From assembly GCF_008728515.1 (NCBI RefSeq), contig NC_044984.1, forward strand, positions 94,783,181-94,847,180: a DNA stretch of 64,000 nt, written 5' to 3'. The translations under genes and the position numbers were made by a program. Below the pieces are notes generated by a model. The model did no database searches, was not told where the DNA came from, and worked only from the letters and a program-made list of their open reading frames with translations. The stretch is from Papio anubis. Its lineage: Eukaryota; Chordata; Mammalia; Primates; Cercopithecidae. Positions 48,310 to 60,787 of this stretch are shown piece by piece. The stretch's first letter is position 1. Every line of letters begins with the position of its first letter.

Positions 48310-50310
48310 TCCATTTTAAATTCCTGGAGGAGGCCACGCTAGATTCTGTTACATTGATCAATGGTGGTGTTTACCCAGAACAGTTTAACTCAAAAGAGTA
48401 AGGCCACCCTTTTCTTATAGCCGCGACACTACTGAGCCATCATCAGGGGTTGTGACTTGCTTCTTTCTTCCAAATCCTCTCAGATCTACCTATGACTTTC
48501 TGTCCCCAACACCGCGAGCCATTTCCGCTTTACTGGATAAATGTACCAGCCTGGCTGAGGTTTCTAGCTCTTTCCTCTTCCTGTCTCCAATCTCCAATCT
48601 GTTCTAACATACCAATTATAAGATATCACTCTCATCATTTCTATGAATCTAGAGTGGCTTCCTCCAGGCATTTCCCATATCAGGGAACATATTTTCTGGA
48701 AAAAAAAAAAAAATACAGGAATGATCACCTGATGCATGCAGTTTATTAGGTAGGAAAAAACTTTGAAAACTTGGGATTTACGTGTAGGAGGTATGGGAGC
48801 AAAAAGGGGAGTACCTAGTGGTGAGAAATTTGGGGACAAACTAATCGAAACAGCTGCCTAAGAGGGTCTTGATTAGAGCAGTTGGTTAATTACTGAGAAA
48901 TTCCAGGAAAAACAAAGCTGCATTCTAAATAAACATTTATCAGCACATAACATTTGACTAGCCTGTTCAAAGGTTCCTGTTGCAACTCATTTTGGCAGCA
49001 CTTGTATAAAACCAAGGTAGAGCAGTAAGTGACAAAGGTTTTATTTATCTCCTGTTATTATCTGTTGACTTTTAAAGGGCTCAGTAATGAACAGCTGCAG
49101 ATTAGCTAACCCATGGGAAAGGGTGAAGCAATGTCTTGTGAGGCCCCAGGTTCCCATCAGCCCCTTTGGAGCCCTCCAAGCCAGTCAAGGTCATGGGCTT
49201 ATACGGGGAGAGAACACCTCAATGAACCCTTTTATTGTAGAGCTGTGTGAATGAGGCCCAAAGAGTGGGAGGAATGTATTCAAAGCCACACCATTAAATA
49301 AGAATCTGGCCGATGTAAAATGAAACTACTAATTTGAGAGAGTTCACATTAATTGTGCTCTGATCAAACCAGGTACTTTCTGTGTGTTATATCCTCTCTT
49401 TAGTGCTGCAATCTTGTGATATAGGAATTATTTTTCCCATTTTATATTCAAGAGACCTGAGACTCACAGAGGCCAAGTATTAATATCTCACCCAAGGTCC
49501 CAAATAAATGACAGAGCTGGGATTCCAATCTAATATCTTTGACTATGAAAACCTTTGATCACATTTTCTGAATTATAGTGTCTCCAAATGGAAAAAAAAT
49601 TTCTTTCTCGATAAGCCTCATAGTTCCTGTTCTTTGGAATTTATAAACAATGATGATGATGATAGTAATAATAATAATAACTTATATTTGCTGAGGGTCT
49701 ACCAGTTATAGCAGGCATTATCGTAGCTTCTGGGAATACCTAAGTGAATAGAAGAAAGAAAAATTCCTGAACATAATATATAAGCAATTTCTGTAGTTTT
49801 TTTTTTAAAGGGTGGTAAGTGTGATGAGGAAAATAAACAGGGCAAGATAAGGGGGAATGAAAGTATTTGAGAGTGTGGCAAGTTCAAAAAGGAGAATCAG
49901 GGAAGGCTTCGCTAAGAAGATCATACTGGAGCAAAGACCTGAAGGACGTAAAGATGCAGGTATTTGGAGTGAAATATTTGAGGCAGACAGAAGAGGATAT
50001 GCAAAGGCCCTGAGGTAGAAACTTGCCCTGTGGATTTGAGGACATCGAGATGATTACTATGACTAGAATGATTACAGTAAAAGGGAGAATGGTGGGACAT
50101 GAGGTCAGGTGAAATGGGAGCCAGATTGTGTGGGGCCTTGTAAGCCATGGTAAAGATGTTGGCTCTTAATTCTTTGTGAAAGGAGGGAATCCTTTGCAGT
50201 GTTTTTCAGGGTAGAGACAAGATCTGGCTTCCAAATTAAAAGTATTCCTCTGGTTGTTGTGTTGAGGAAAGTCAAAGATAAGAAGGACAGTGAGACCACA
50301 TAGAAATCTA
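48310..50310. other. Intergenic stretch with MIR and L2 remnants
   Basis: A MIR-like patch lies at about 49371-49550 (attttatattcaagagacct, tctcacccaaggtccc) and L2-like sequence at about 49820-50300 (gcaaagacctgaaggacgta, aaaggccctgaggtagaaa). No gene is seen. Confidence 0.45.
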
Positions 50311-50328
50311 CTTCAAATATCTAGATAA

Positions 50329-50608
50329 GGCCAGGTATGGTGGCTCACGCCTGTAATCCCAGCACTTTGGGAGGCCGAGGTGGGCGAATCACCTGAGGTC
50401 AAGAGTTCAAAACCAGCCTGGCCAACATGGTGAAACCTGGTCTCTATCAAAAATACAAAATTATCCAGGTGTGGTGGCACATGCCTGTAGTCCCAGCTAC
50501 TCGGGAGGTTGAGACAGGAGAATCGCTTGAACCTGGAAGCAGAGGCTGCAGTGAGCTGAGATCACGCCATTGCACTTCAGCCTGGGTGAGACAGAGCGAG
50601 ATTCCGTC

Positions 50609-50644
<36 letters not shown>

Positions 50645-50646
50645 AA
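50329..50646 (+). mobile_element. Alu with (AAAAG)n tail
   Basis: A full-length copy is flanked by atctagataag at 50319-50329 and atctagatgag at 50646-50656. Confidence 0.92.
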
Positions 50647-51071
50647 TCTAGATGAGAGATGATGATGGCTTAGATTAGGGTGATAGCAATGCAGGTGGAG
50701 GAAAGTGACTGGGTTCTGGGTAAGATTTGCTGTGGGATTTAAGAGAAAGAGATGAATCAAGGATACCCACAGCTTTCCTGCTGGCTAGCTACCTCTCTCC
50801 TTGCACTGAATCCTCTAAATAACAATGCCACAGAGGATTTGTGTGTTCAAGAGCCTTCACGATGTGTATGTGACAGATGGCAAAGCATTTTACAGTAAAC
50901 TATTTCATGAAAACAATCTATTCATGTCATAGTGTTGTGAACTCTAAGTACTAAGAATCAGAATACAGGGCCATTATCTCTCTGCTTGATTCGTGATCCG
51001 AGTCACTTAACCTCTCTGAGCCTCCATTTATTTTTCTGTAAAATGGGGGTCGCTCTTCTGCTGCCTCAATT

Positions 51072-51234
51072 GTAAAGGAATGTGAACTCTATGAGAGTAG
51101 TGACTGTTGGAATATTGCTGTACCCAGGCATTTCCAAATGTGCCCAACCCGTAGTAGGTTCTCAATAAATAGTTGCTGAGTGACAGAATGAATGCGAAAG
51201 ACCTTTGGGGAAAATACATAAATCTATGTTAGGT
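51072..51234 (+). repeat. L2 3' end, first copy of a duplicated segment
   Basis: Contains the L2-type phrase gtagtaggttctcaataaat followed by tagttgctgagtgac, and ends in a 31-base stretch (51204-51234, starting tttggggaaaatacataaa) found again at 51741-51771. Confidence 0.75.
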
Positions 51235-51598
51235 CAATTCTTAGTGAACTAAGGCAACTGCTGAGACAAGGAGATTTTGTGGAGGTCTGAATTAACAGGA
51301 TAATTACTTTGCTTTGACTCTGCCCATCATTTCTGGTTGTTCATATAATGGAATAATGAGGACATCCCCTCAGAGTTTCTAGCCTCTGGTGCTCATAAGC
51401 ATTTTCAGAAGCCAACAGCACCTGGACAACTTATATAAGAACAGCTTTGATGAACACCCTTTTTGAAATTAAGAACATCTGCTCCTTTTTTAGTCTCATT
51501 AGAGTTTCTTTGCACCATGAATCTGTTCGCTAGTGAAGTTGACAATACAAATGTACAAGGTACACAAAGCCAGGGGGAATTGAATTCTAATCTCAATT

Positions 51599-51771
51599 CA
51601 ATGAGGGAATGTGAACCCTGTAACAGTGACTGTATTGGATTACCTCTGTACCACGATACTTAAAAAGGTGACTGACACATAGTAGGTTCTCAATAAATAG
51701 TTGTTGAATGGCAAAATTAATGAGAATGTACTTGAATACTTTTGGGGAAAATACATAAATCTATGTTAGGT
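51599..51771 (+). repeat. L2 3' end, second copy of the duplicated segment
   Basis: It repeats gggaatgtgaac, agtgactgt, tagtaggttctcaataaata and then the perfect 31-base stretch at 51741-51771, in the same order as 51072-51234. Confidence 0.75.
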
Positions 51772-51784
51772 TTATGTATGTTAA

Positions 51785-51857
51785 TACATGAAAGCACTTA
51801 GAATGTCTATACATGAAAGCACTTAGAAAGCATGTTAATACATGAAAGCACTTAGAA
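51785..51857 (+). repeat. Three-copy tandem repeat
   Basis: tacatgaaagcacttagaa occurs at 51785-51803, 51810-51828 and 51839-51857, with spacers of 6 and 10 bases. It directly follows the second duplicated L2 segment. Confidence 0.92.
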
Positions 51858-51910
51858 TGGCTATAGAAAATACTTAAGAAGCACTAGTTATTCTTATCAC
51901 CTGTAAATTC

Positions 51911-52017
51911 TCTCCTTCCTTCCTTCTTCCCTCCTTCCCTCCCTCCCTCCCTTTCTTCCTTCTTCTCCTTCCTTCCTTCCTTCCTTCCTTCCTTCCTTCC
52001 TTCCTTCCTTCCTTCTT
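51911..52017. repeat. (TTCC)n pyrimidine tract
   Basis: Nearly pure ttcc/tccc with about 13 clean ttcc units near its end. Confidence 0.95.
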
Positions 52018-52019
52018 CA

Positions 52020-53340
52020 TTAATCCATTTGTTTGACAAATGTTTTCTGACACTTATTTTGTGGCAGGTGTAGGGGAAATGAAGGTGAATGAGACATTGC
52101 CTCTGCTCATGAGATATTCGCATGAAGCCAATTAGAAAACAATTTGGAAGTGACATTTGACCAACCCATCTCTTTCTGACATACTAATGTAACATAAATG
52201 CTTGAGTGGGTATCCTTATGTTCCCCAGACTTTTGAGGTCCCTTCTCTCATCATAGTGAAATAAAATGACTCAAGCCTCCATTGTATGCACTGTGGGGAA
52301 CCCAGGACCCTGCCCTAAGCTTTCTGAGTGGTTACTTCTTACTCCAGTTTCTCTCCTGCTCTGTTTGTCATTTTGCCTTCTACTTTCTCTGTGCTCTCTC
52401 TGAATGGATTTACCACAAGCAACCCCAAATCACACCAACTCAAGGTGACAATGGATAAGAGATTTTTTTTCATGTGTGTTTTGTGTGGCTAATGGGAGGT
52501 GAGGTATGTGATTTAAACACAGAATCGGAAACCAACTGCAATGTCAGATTTTGGTATTCCTTGAAATGTTCTAGCCATTTTCCTCAATTTCCCCATTAGA
52601 AATGTTCCTCTTTAGACTTTGGCTTCTTGCTCTCTAAATGGGACTCTCTTTTACTCCTGATAATGTTCTTTTATGACCCCTCCTGTTCTTTCTAGAAATT
52701 GGGGTGTGGGTGGGGGTGCAAGTGTTGAAATAGGAAGACCAGAAACAAGGCTGTGGCAGAAATCTAGGCTACCGATGATGGTGATTTGGAGCATCGTGAG
52801 TGGAAGTGGTGAGAAATGGGCAGGTAGATTCGGAATTGCTTTAAAGGTAGAGTTGACAGGTTTGCTGATAGATTAGATATGGGGTTTCAGAGAAATAAAG
52901 TTAAGGACGGCTCCAAGATTCTTGGCCTGAGGAACAGGAAGAAGAGAATTAGTAACAGTAATTCATGTTTATCGCAGAGTAATGGAAAATATCTAAAATA
53001 TATGTAAGGAGACAGGAATTGCTCACAATTGCTATAATCTAATGATCATCCTTGTTAACATTTTGGTTTCTATCTGGTCATTATTTTCTTCTTTGTTAAT
53101 TGTTCCAGAATGTGTGTGTGTGGGGGGGGGGGCGTATGTGCGTGGGTGTACAATACGCATATTTTATACATATACATACTCAAACTTATATATTTATCTT
53201 GCATTAAGAAAAAATTTAACATAATGAAAATACTTCTGAGCTATTGACACCCAACGTTTTTCTGTTAGCAAGCAGGATATGGAGACACACTTCTCTATAA
53301 CATTATTTTCTAACATTCTGTCATTCTGTCATTAAAACAT
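52020..53340. other. Intergenic sequence, no gene seen
   Basis: It includes a G-run with gtgt at 53113-53134 and weak L1M/L2-like patches. No supported gene. Confidence 0.4.
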
Positions 53341-53344
53341 TCTA

Positions 53345-53637
53345 GAGGCCGGGCATGGTGGCTCACGCCTGTAATCCCAGCACTTTGGGAGGCTGAGGCA
53401 GGCAGATCACTTGAGGTCAGGAGTTTGAGATCAGCCTGGCCAACATGGTGAAACCCCGTCTCTACTAAAAATACAAAAATTAGCCAGGCATGGTGGCGCA
53501 TACCTGTAGTCCCAGCTACTTGGGAGGCTGAGGCAGGAGAATCGCTTGAACCCGGGAGGTGGAGGTTGCAGTGAGCCGAGATCGCACCATTGCATTCCAG
53601 GCGACAGAGCAAGACTCCATCTCAAAAAAAAAGAAAA
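53345..53637 (+). mobile_element. Alu (AluS-like)
   Basis: It starts ggccgggcatggtggctcac; a small deletion in the right arm leaves cattccaggcgacagagc. Confidence 0.92.
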
Positions 53638-54227
53638 GTTTTAGAAAAAAATAATTTTTAACAATGCATAATATACCATAGTATAGCTGTGACATAACGC
53701 CTTTAACTATTTCTCTATTTTTGGACATCTGGGTACTTTCCATTTTTGTACTATTAAAGATAATGCTGCAATCTTTGTATGTAAATATTTGTGTATATCT
53801 CTGATGACTTCCTCATGAGAGGAAATGTTGAATGGAAAATGACCGGGTCAACATTTTTTAAACAATTCTGATCATTCCTCAGAATTATACCTAACACATG
53901 GTGGTGATAAGCTAAGAGTTTAAAGTCCCCGACAGTGAACATTTAAACACTCACTTACTCAGTTTCTCATCACGCTTTTAAAACCGGTGCCTACTTCTCT
54001 TCCAACTTTGATTAAAGTATTAATTAAAAGGCTAACTATTATTAATCTGTGTTAATAAGCATGAAGAGCATTTGAAAGTTATGTAGAAACTGATGATTAT
54101 GAAATATCCAACACAGTGCCCTTTATTTCATAACAGAAGAATTTTCTTTTTGATCAACGCTATGTCAATTTCTTTCACTTGTAGACCTCTGTTTGACAGG
54201 GCATGGTGCTGGGCCCTATATTAGATA

Positions 54228-54390
54228 TTCCTTCCTCCCTCCCTCCCTCTTTCTTTCTTTCTCTCTCCCTTCCCTTCCCTTCTTCCTTCCTTCTCTCTTT
54301 CTTTCCCTCCCTCCCTCCTTCCTTCCTTCCCTCCTTCCTTCCTTCCTTCCTTCCTTCCTTCCTTCCTTCCTTCCTTCCCTCCTTCCCTCC
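54228..54390. repeat. (CCTT)n pyrimidine tract at an Alu tail
   Basis: About 160 bases of cctt, ccct and cttt units run into the poly(T) of an antisense Alu; likely grown from its tail. Confidence 0.95.
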
Positions 54391-54696
54391 TTTTTTTTTT
54401 TTTTTATTTTGACAAGGTCTTGCTCTGTTGCCCAGGCTGGAGTGCAGTGCTGTGATCACAGCTCACTGCTGCCTCCACCTCTCGGGCTCAAGCGATCTTC
54501 CCACCTCAGCCTCCTGAGTAGCTGGGACCACAGGTGTGCACCACCACACCTGGCTATTTTTTTTTTTTTTTAATTTTTTGTAGAGACAGGATCTTTCTCT
54601 TTCCCAGGGTGGACTCAAATACCTGGAGTCAAGTGACCCTCCCACCTTGGCCTCCCAAAGTGCTGGGATTACAGGTGTAAGCGACTGCAACTGGCC
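54391..54696 (-). mobile_element. Alu (AluJ-like), minus strand
   Basis: The antisense copy runs from the T-run and gacaaggtcttgctctgttg to gactgcaactggcc. Confidence 0.9.
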
Positions 54697-54699
54697 AAT

Positions 54700-55320
54700 T
54701 TTTCTAAAACTACAAACCAAATCTAAAAATAATGAGTGTTTTTCTAAACTGATGGCTTCTCCAGCTGCTAACTAAGGATATCATTTAGGATGATGATAAA
54801 CAACTGAGACCTAGTAAAACAATTGGGGAATTTCAGATGTGCAGGCAAGAGAAAACATGAGAACAAAGTTAGATCTCTGGCTCTGAGGCAGACTTAGGCT
54901 TCCACAGTCCTTGCTGTATTGTTGGGTTTCTGATTTGGTTTGGCAGAGGTGCAGCAAGTGTGGTTATATTATTCACATTTAATATAGTTAGGCTCATTTG
55001 TTACTGTCTGTATTTCATTTTCTGTTCCCCTTCCTCTCTGCCTCCATGGACACACTCATCTTAGTTGGTGTTAATTGACTTTATTTTTTGACATGTGAAA
55101 CATTACATTGATTCTAGAGTCAAGGCTATCCAAAAGGTATATTCGAGAAGTGTCCCTGCACCAGCCCCACCCCCATCCCTACCACCCAATTCCTCTTTCT
55201 CCACCTTCTCTACTTCATTCCCACTTACTCCTTGCAGGTAATAATCTCATTAGTTTCTGGATTATCCTTCCTGCATTTCTTTTGTGCTAAGGAGCAGAAA
55301 GAGGTATATTTTCTTACAGA
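54700..55320. other. Intergenic sequence before an L1M fragment
   Basis: No clear element until about 55090, where antisense L1M-like sequence starts (gtccctgcaccagccccacc). Confidence 0.4.
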
Positions 55321-55321
55321 A

Positions 55322-55617
55322 CCTTTTTTTTTTTTTTTTTCCTTTTTTTGAGACAGTCTTACTCTGTTGCCTAGGCTATAGTGCAATGGCACAGTCTAGG
55401 CTAACTGCAGCCTCCACCTCCCAGGTTCAAATGATTCTCTTGCTTCGGTCCCCCGAGTAGCTGGGACTACAGGCGCCCACCACCACACCTGGCTAATCTT
55501 TGTATTTTTAGTAGAGATGGGGTTTCAACATGTTGGCCAGGCTGGTCTCGAACTCCTGATCTCAAGTGATCCACCCACCTCAGCCTCCCAAAGTGCTGGG
55601 ATTACAGGCCAGCCTGG
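55322..55617 (-). mobile_element. Alu, minus strand
   Basis: A full-length antisense copy, flanked by cagaacctt before its poly(T) and after it at about 55620. Confidence 0.9.
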
Positions 55618-55749
55618 CTCAGAACCTTCTTTCTTACTTGAAGGGTAGCAAATTGTGTATACTCTTTTTCATTCTGCCTTTTTTCATTTGGCAATATAGC
55701 CTGGAGATTACACCCTTCCAGCTCATGGAAATGCTCCCCATTCTCTTTT

Positions 55750-56038
55750 CTTTTCTTTCTTTCTTTTTTTGTCGGAGTCTTGCTCTGTCACCAGACTGGA
55801 GTACAGTGGCACGATCTTGGCTCACTCCACAGGTGTGGGTTCAAGTGATTCTCCTGCCTCAGCTGCCCAAGTAGCTGGGACTACAGGCACGTGCCACCAT
55901 GCCCAGCTAATTTTTGTATTTTTAGTAGAGACATTATTTCACCATGTTGGCCAGGAAGGTCTCCTCTTGACCTTGTGATCCACCTGCCTTGGCTTCCCAA
56001 AGTGCTGGGATTACAGGTGTGAGCCACCAAGCCCAGCC
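55750..56038 (-). mobile_element. Alu, minus strand
   Basis: The antisense copy runs from ctttcttttttt to caccaagcccagcc. Flanks cccattctttt-like and cctattctttttt-like form its target duplication. Confidence 0.88.
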
Positions 56039-56170
56039 TCCTATTCTTTTTTTACAGCAGCATAACACTCCCTTGTGTAGATATATCATAGTTTATCCAA
56101 TCAGGGTCCTAAATATGGGTGTTTAGGTTGTTCAATATTTTTCAGTTAAAACAGTAATGCAATAAAAATG

Positions 56171-56172
<2 letters not shown>

Positions 56173-56217
<45 letters not shown>

Positions 56218-56240
56218 CACACACACACACATACACACAT
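56173..56240. repeat. (AT)19 (CA)n compound microsatellite
   Basis: Pure at to 56210 followed by ca/cata units. Confidence 0.95.
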
Positions 56241-57180
56241 GTTGGACATGTATCTTCAGTGGGATTGCTGGTTCAAAAGGTAAGTGCAAATGTAGTTTTG
56301 TAATGCACTGCCAAATTTCCTTCCAGGATTATTTTACCAGTGTGTATTCCCATCAGCAATGTATAAGGGTGCCTGTTTCCCCATAGTCTTGCCAACAGAA
56401 AGTGTGGTCATACTCTTTCATTTGTGTCAGCTGAGAGATGGTACCTCTTCCAACTCTGACTTCTGTCCCCTCAATTTGGCAAGATTGCCAAGTGAGTTCT
56501 GTTTGGATAACCCTTCACGCACTGGGGTCTGGAAACTGCCTCCAGGAAGAAAGATGGGGCAATTGTAAGGCTTAACTCATTTGTTTCACTTTTCTCAGGG
56601 ATGATAGCCCTAAGTCCTATTACCCAATGTCTAAAAACCATCATTTCACATATTTTGTCTAGTTTTCTGGTTGTTTAAGGAAAGAGCATAAAGCCTTTCC
56701 CTGTTACTCAGTTATGGTTAGAAGTGGAAGCTGGTTCAACATTCATCTAAGATTTCCAGACAGAGAGAGGAAATAATCAAAGATCAGCAAAGCAATAGAA
56801 AAACATTCTAGAGCTGAACAGAGATATGTTCTTAGATTGAAAGGACCCAGAAAATTCCAAGCAGAATGAATGCAGCAAAAACCCACGTGGTTAAAATTTC
56901 TGAACTCTAAAATGAAAAAAGAAAACAAAATAGAGAATGTCTACAGAGGAAAAGAAAAGAGAAAGGGAAGCTTTCTCTACAAAAGGAAGAGAAGTTGAGT
57001 AGTAACAGACTTCTTGTTGGTGGAACACTAAAATACAGTGGGCCAAATTTTCAAAAGCCTGAGGGAAATTGATTTGGAACCTAAAATTCTGTATCCAGGC
57101 AAATTAGAATACGACTGGTAGTAGGATTTTAAGAGAATATTGTGAACAGCTTAACAGCAACAAATTTGAAAATAAAGTTG

Positions 57181-57480
57181 AGGCTGGGCGTGGTGGCTCA
57201 CGCCTGTAATCCCAGAACTTTGGGAGGCCCGAGGTGGGCGGATCACGAGGTCAGGAGATGGAGACCATCCTGGCTAACATGGTGAAACCCCGTCTCTATT
57301 AAAAATACAAAAACTTAGATGGGTGTGGTGGTGGGCGCCTGTAATACCAGCTACTCGGGAGGCTGAGGCAGGAGAATGGCGTGAACCCAGGAGGCGGAGC
57401 CTGCAGTGAGCCAAGATTGTGCCACTGTACTCCAGCCTGGGCAACAGAGTGAGACTCCATCTCAAAAAAAGAAAAAAAGA
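57181..57480 (+). mobile_element. Alu
   Basis: A full-length copy begins ggctgggcgtggtggctcac and has the AluY-like ggatcacgaggtcaggagat. Confidence 0.9.
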
Positions 57481-57707
57481 GTTGAACTGGATAATTCTCA
57501 TGGAAAATACAAATTACCAAAATTGACTCAAGAAGATATAGAAAAATTGAATACACCTACATTCATAGAGGAAATCGAAAATTAATTTCAAAACACACCT
57601 ACTAAAGAGGCACTAGGTTCAGAAGTATCTATAGGAGAGTTTTACTGAATTTCCAGGAACAGATGAGAAACTATGGAAAGCTTTGTAACTCATTCAAAGA
57701 GGCTACC

Positions 57708-57990
57708 ATGGCCGGGTGCAGTGGCTCACACCTGTAATTCCAGCACTTTGGGAGGCTGAGGTAGGTGGATCTTTTGAGGTCAGGAGTTCAAAACCATCCT
57801 GGCCGACGTGGTGAAACCCCATCTCTACTAAAAATACAAAAATTAGCTGGGCATTGTGATGGGTGTCTGTAGTCTCAGCTACTTGGGAGGCTGAGGCAGG
57901 AGAATTGCTTGAACCCAGAAGGTGGAGGTTGCAGTGAGCCGAGATGGCGCCATTGCACTTCAGCCTAGGCAACAAGAGTGAAACTCTGTC

Positions 57991-58017
<27 letters not shown>
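57708..58017 (+). mobile_element. Alu with a long pure A-tail
   Basis: A full-length copy ends in about 27 A. ggctacca before it and agctacca after it are the target duplication. Confidence 0.92.
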
Positions 58018-58019
<2 letters not shown>

Positions 58020-58021
<2 letters not shown>

Positions 58022-58830
58022 CCAGACTCTGTTACCAAAGTCAGACAAAGATAATGGACTGTGAAGGTCTAGTTTGGAAAGTCAAACCTTGCCAGTTATC
58101 GAAAAATGGTAAAATATAGGAAAAAATAGAAAACTAGATATGTAACACTGTTACTCAGGTAACTGAAAGGACAGAAAGAGAACTCTCAGTTACCACAATT
58201 TTAGCAGCTGCAGAAAGCAGTTTCTACTTCAGGGGGTGAAGGAATAAAGGGAATAAGTTGGATTTATTAGTATATAGAAGTTCGGAGGAGGAGCCACATG
58301 AACTGAAACTCAGATCTCTGAGCAAGGGCTGCTGCACTGCCTGTACTGGTGTCTCTGAGGGGAGGGGCATGATGAGGCTGGTTCTGCGAGTGTTGGAAAA
58401 CCCCGAACTGGATTCCATTGTTGCTATGGGAAAAGCCACTGTATGGATAAAGAAACATTGCTGGGCTACCGCACTCAGGAAAAGGAAGCAGACAGAAAAG
58501 CATAGCAAGCTGTCACGCAGGAGCAAATCCTTTCTTCCTCTTCTAGCCCTGCAGTCTCCTTTGTTAGTCTAATAAGAAGCCAGCTGGCAAGGCAAAAATA
58601 CAGTTTTCAGAGTTCCAGCTCCAGCATCTCAAATCAAAGCATGGAAGGGCAGGCTTGGAGCTGAGAGACAATCATGGAACAAGTGACACAGCGAGCACAC
58701 TCAGAAGGAAATTTATGTCCATCCCACTTATAAATGGATGAAAAATCTTAAGCAAATAATTTGTATAAAAATGGGACTTTTTTTTTTGCCCAAAGAAATA
58801 CACTATAGACAAAGCTAAGAAATGTGTGAC
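58020..58830. other. Intergenic sequence, no gene seen
   Basis: Open frames on both strands at 58224-58572 overlap each other and show no family similarity, so I do not call a gene. Confidence 0.4.
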
Positions 58831-59130
58831 TGGCTGGGTGTGGTAGCTCATGCCTGTAATCTCAACATCTTGGGAAGCCAAGGTGGGAGGATCACTTGAG
58901 TCCAGGAGTTTGAGACCAGCCTAGGCAACATGGTGAAACCCTGTCTTTATAAAAATAATACAAAAATTAGCCAAGCATGGTGGCACATGCCTGTAGTCCC
59001 AGCAACTTGGGAGGCTGAGGTAGGAAGATCGCTTGAGCCCTGAAGGTCAAGGCTGCAGTGAGCCATGATCCTCCCACCTGGGTGACAGTGACAAAGCGAG
59101 ACTCTGTCTCAAGAGAAAGAAAAGAAAGGA
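58830..59130 (+). mobile_element. Old Alu (AluJ-like)
   Basis: It starts ggctgggtgtggtagctcat. Flanks aaatgtgtgactg and aaacgtgtgactg are its target duplication. The right arm has a deletion. Confidence 0.9.
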
Positions 59131-59249
59131 AACGTGTGACTGATTGGGAAGAATGTTTTTGCAACATAGTTAACAAATACTTAGCTCCCATGACCTTTTC
59201 CAATATTAAATCTATAAATGTATGGATTTAGGACTTTTAGTTATGTATT

Positions 59250-59460
59250 AACAATGTACTATGAGCGAGGCACTATGCTAGCTCTTTGCAGACATGATTT
59301 AGTTCTCAGAACTACCCTATGGAGTTGATATTATTATCTCCATCTGGCAGATGAAAAACGGACACTCAGGAAGTATAAGAAACTTGCTTAATTTCTCACA
59401 GTTTCTAAGCGGTGAGGCCAACATTCAATACCAACTCTGACTAACTTCAGAGCTCTTTCC
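59250..59460 (+). repeat. MIR SINE
   Basis: Motifs gcactatgctagctctttgc, atctccatctggcagatgaa and gaaacttgcttaatttctca appear in MIR order. Confidence 0.75.
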
Positions 59461-59469
59461 CATGCCCTT

Positions 59470-60090
59470 TCCTCTTCCTTGTGCTAAATTAGTTTACCTT
59501 GAACATTTCTAAAATTGCGCTATTATCTCACATAAAGTATTCTCTGACCTCATCTTTTATGCTATGATACAACACAGTATTATGCCCTTAAATTATCACT
59601 AGCACAAGGAAAGAATAAATGCATTATAAGGATAGTGTAATGTCACTGAGCTTACAAATATTTATTCTAAGTGCAGGGAGAGGGATAACTTATCACATCC
59701 ATTCACAATTAAACACTTGGCAAAAACAGTAGCTAGTAGAGAAATTTGAAGTTGGCCAGTTCACTAATTTGGTGCATGATGCTGTCAGAATTATTCATCA
59801 GCTTGGCTTCATGCTGACAAGCAATTATTTCTCCAAGGCCAAGTGAATTTCATGACCCAAACCCATAGGAAACTCTTAAGCATGGAATTTAAAGATGTTC
59901 ACTTTATCAACAAATGACTCCAAACTAATTCTTGATTTGGAATGATGGGATGAAACAAAGAATGAAGGTCCCATAAATTAAAAAATCTTTATTTAGATTT
60001 TAAAAACCTATGGTTTCTGTTTTTCACTTTATCTTTGGCTAAATATTTGAACAGATTTGGAATTACACAGCCAAGTGGATCGTTTTGAGT
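59470..60090. other. Intergenic sequence, nothing recognised
   Basis: AT-rich, no gene or clear repeat. Confidence 0.4.
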
Positions 60091-60094
60091 TACA

Positions 60095-60395
60095 TTCTTT
60101 TTTTAAAAAAAATACTTTATTTTTTAGAGGAATTTTAGGTCCACAGCAAAATCGAAGAGAAAATAGAGTTTCCATATACCCCTGCCCCACAAATGCACAT
60201 CTTCTCCTAATAGCAACACCCAGCACCACAGTGCTACATTTTTTACAATCAGTGAACCTACACTGACACATCTTTATCATTCAAAGACCATGGTTTGCAT
60301 TGGGGTTCACTCTTGGTGTTGTACATTCTATGAGTTTGTACAAATGCATAATGATTTGTATCCACTATTGTAGAATCAGAGTATTTTCAGAGTTA
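60095..60395 (-). mobile_element. Old L1M 3'-end fragment, minus strand
   Basis: Phrases ttttaggtccacagcaaaat, gaacctacactgacacatct and cactcttggtgttgtacatt are a frequent old L1 3' sequence in antisense. Confidence 0.75.
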
Positions 60396-60787
60396 CATTT
60401 AAAAACATTTATTTCCTCGTGGTACTGCTATATTAAAACTACTGTTAGCTTTGTGATACGGGATGGTTAACATCTCTTGGGCTAGTTTTCTCATACCGCT
60501 TGGCAGGTTCCTCTATGTCCTTTTAACATTGGCATTTTTCTGAGTTCTATCCAAGACCTTCTCTGCCAGCCTCATCTACTTCTATGACTCCATTTCTCAA
60601 GGGTATGTAGAAGATGTCTGTATGACGTTGGGAAACTCGCTGCAAATGTCAGCGTCCCCAATAACGGCTTAACAATGATGATATTTAAGTATCTCAGAGA
60701 ACAATAAGTCTGGAGATAGTCTGTTCCAGGGTTGGCTCAGGGGCTCAGAGGTGTCATCAGAAACCTGGGCTGTTTCTGCCTTTCAGC

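Larger units (their letters stand above)
55090..56450 (-). mobile_element. Old L1M fragment, minus strand, interrupted by two Alus
   Basis: Antisense L1M phrases at 55620-55745 (tttggcaatatagcctggag), 56042-56165 and 56240-56400 (gtatcttcagtgggattgct, tgtgtattcccatcagcaat) are separated by Alus and a (TA)n(CA)n repeat. Confidence 0.65.
57040..58020. mobile_element. Old L1 body fragments around two Alus, tentative
   Basis: Phrases cctaaaattctgtatccagg, ttcaaaacacacctactaaa and ccaggaacagatgagaaact recall degraded L1 ORF2. No open frame survives. Confidence 0.4.

Noticed and set aside
51785..51857. CRISPR-like array
   Set aside because: Only three units, spacers of 6 and 10 bases and a primate nuclear context; it is a tandem repeat.
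54193..54573. Low-complexity FLPSLLPSF-type protein
   Set aside because: Translation of the (CCTT)n tract and an Alu.
58258..58572. 104-codon plus-strand frame as a small gene
   Set aside because: Opposing frames of similar length overlap it, no homolog is recognised and no promoter or polyadenylation context supports it.
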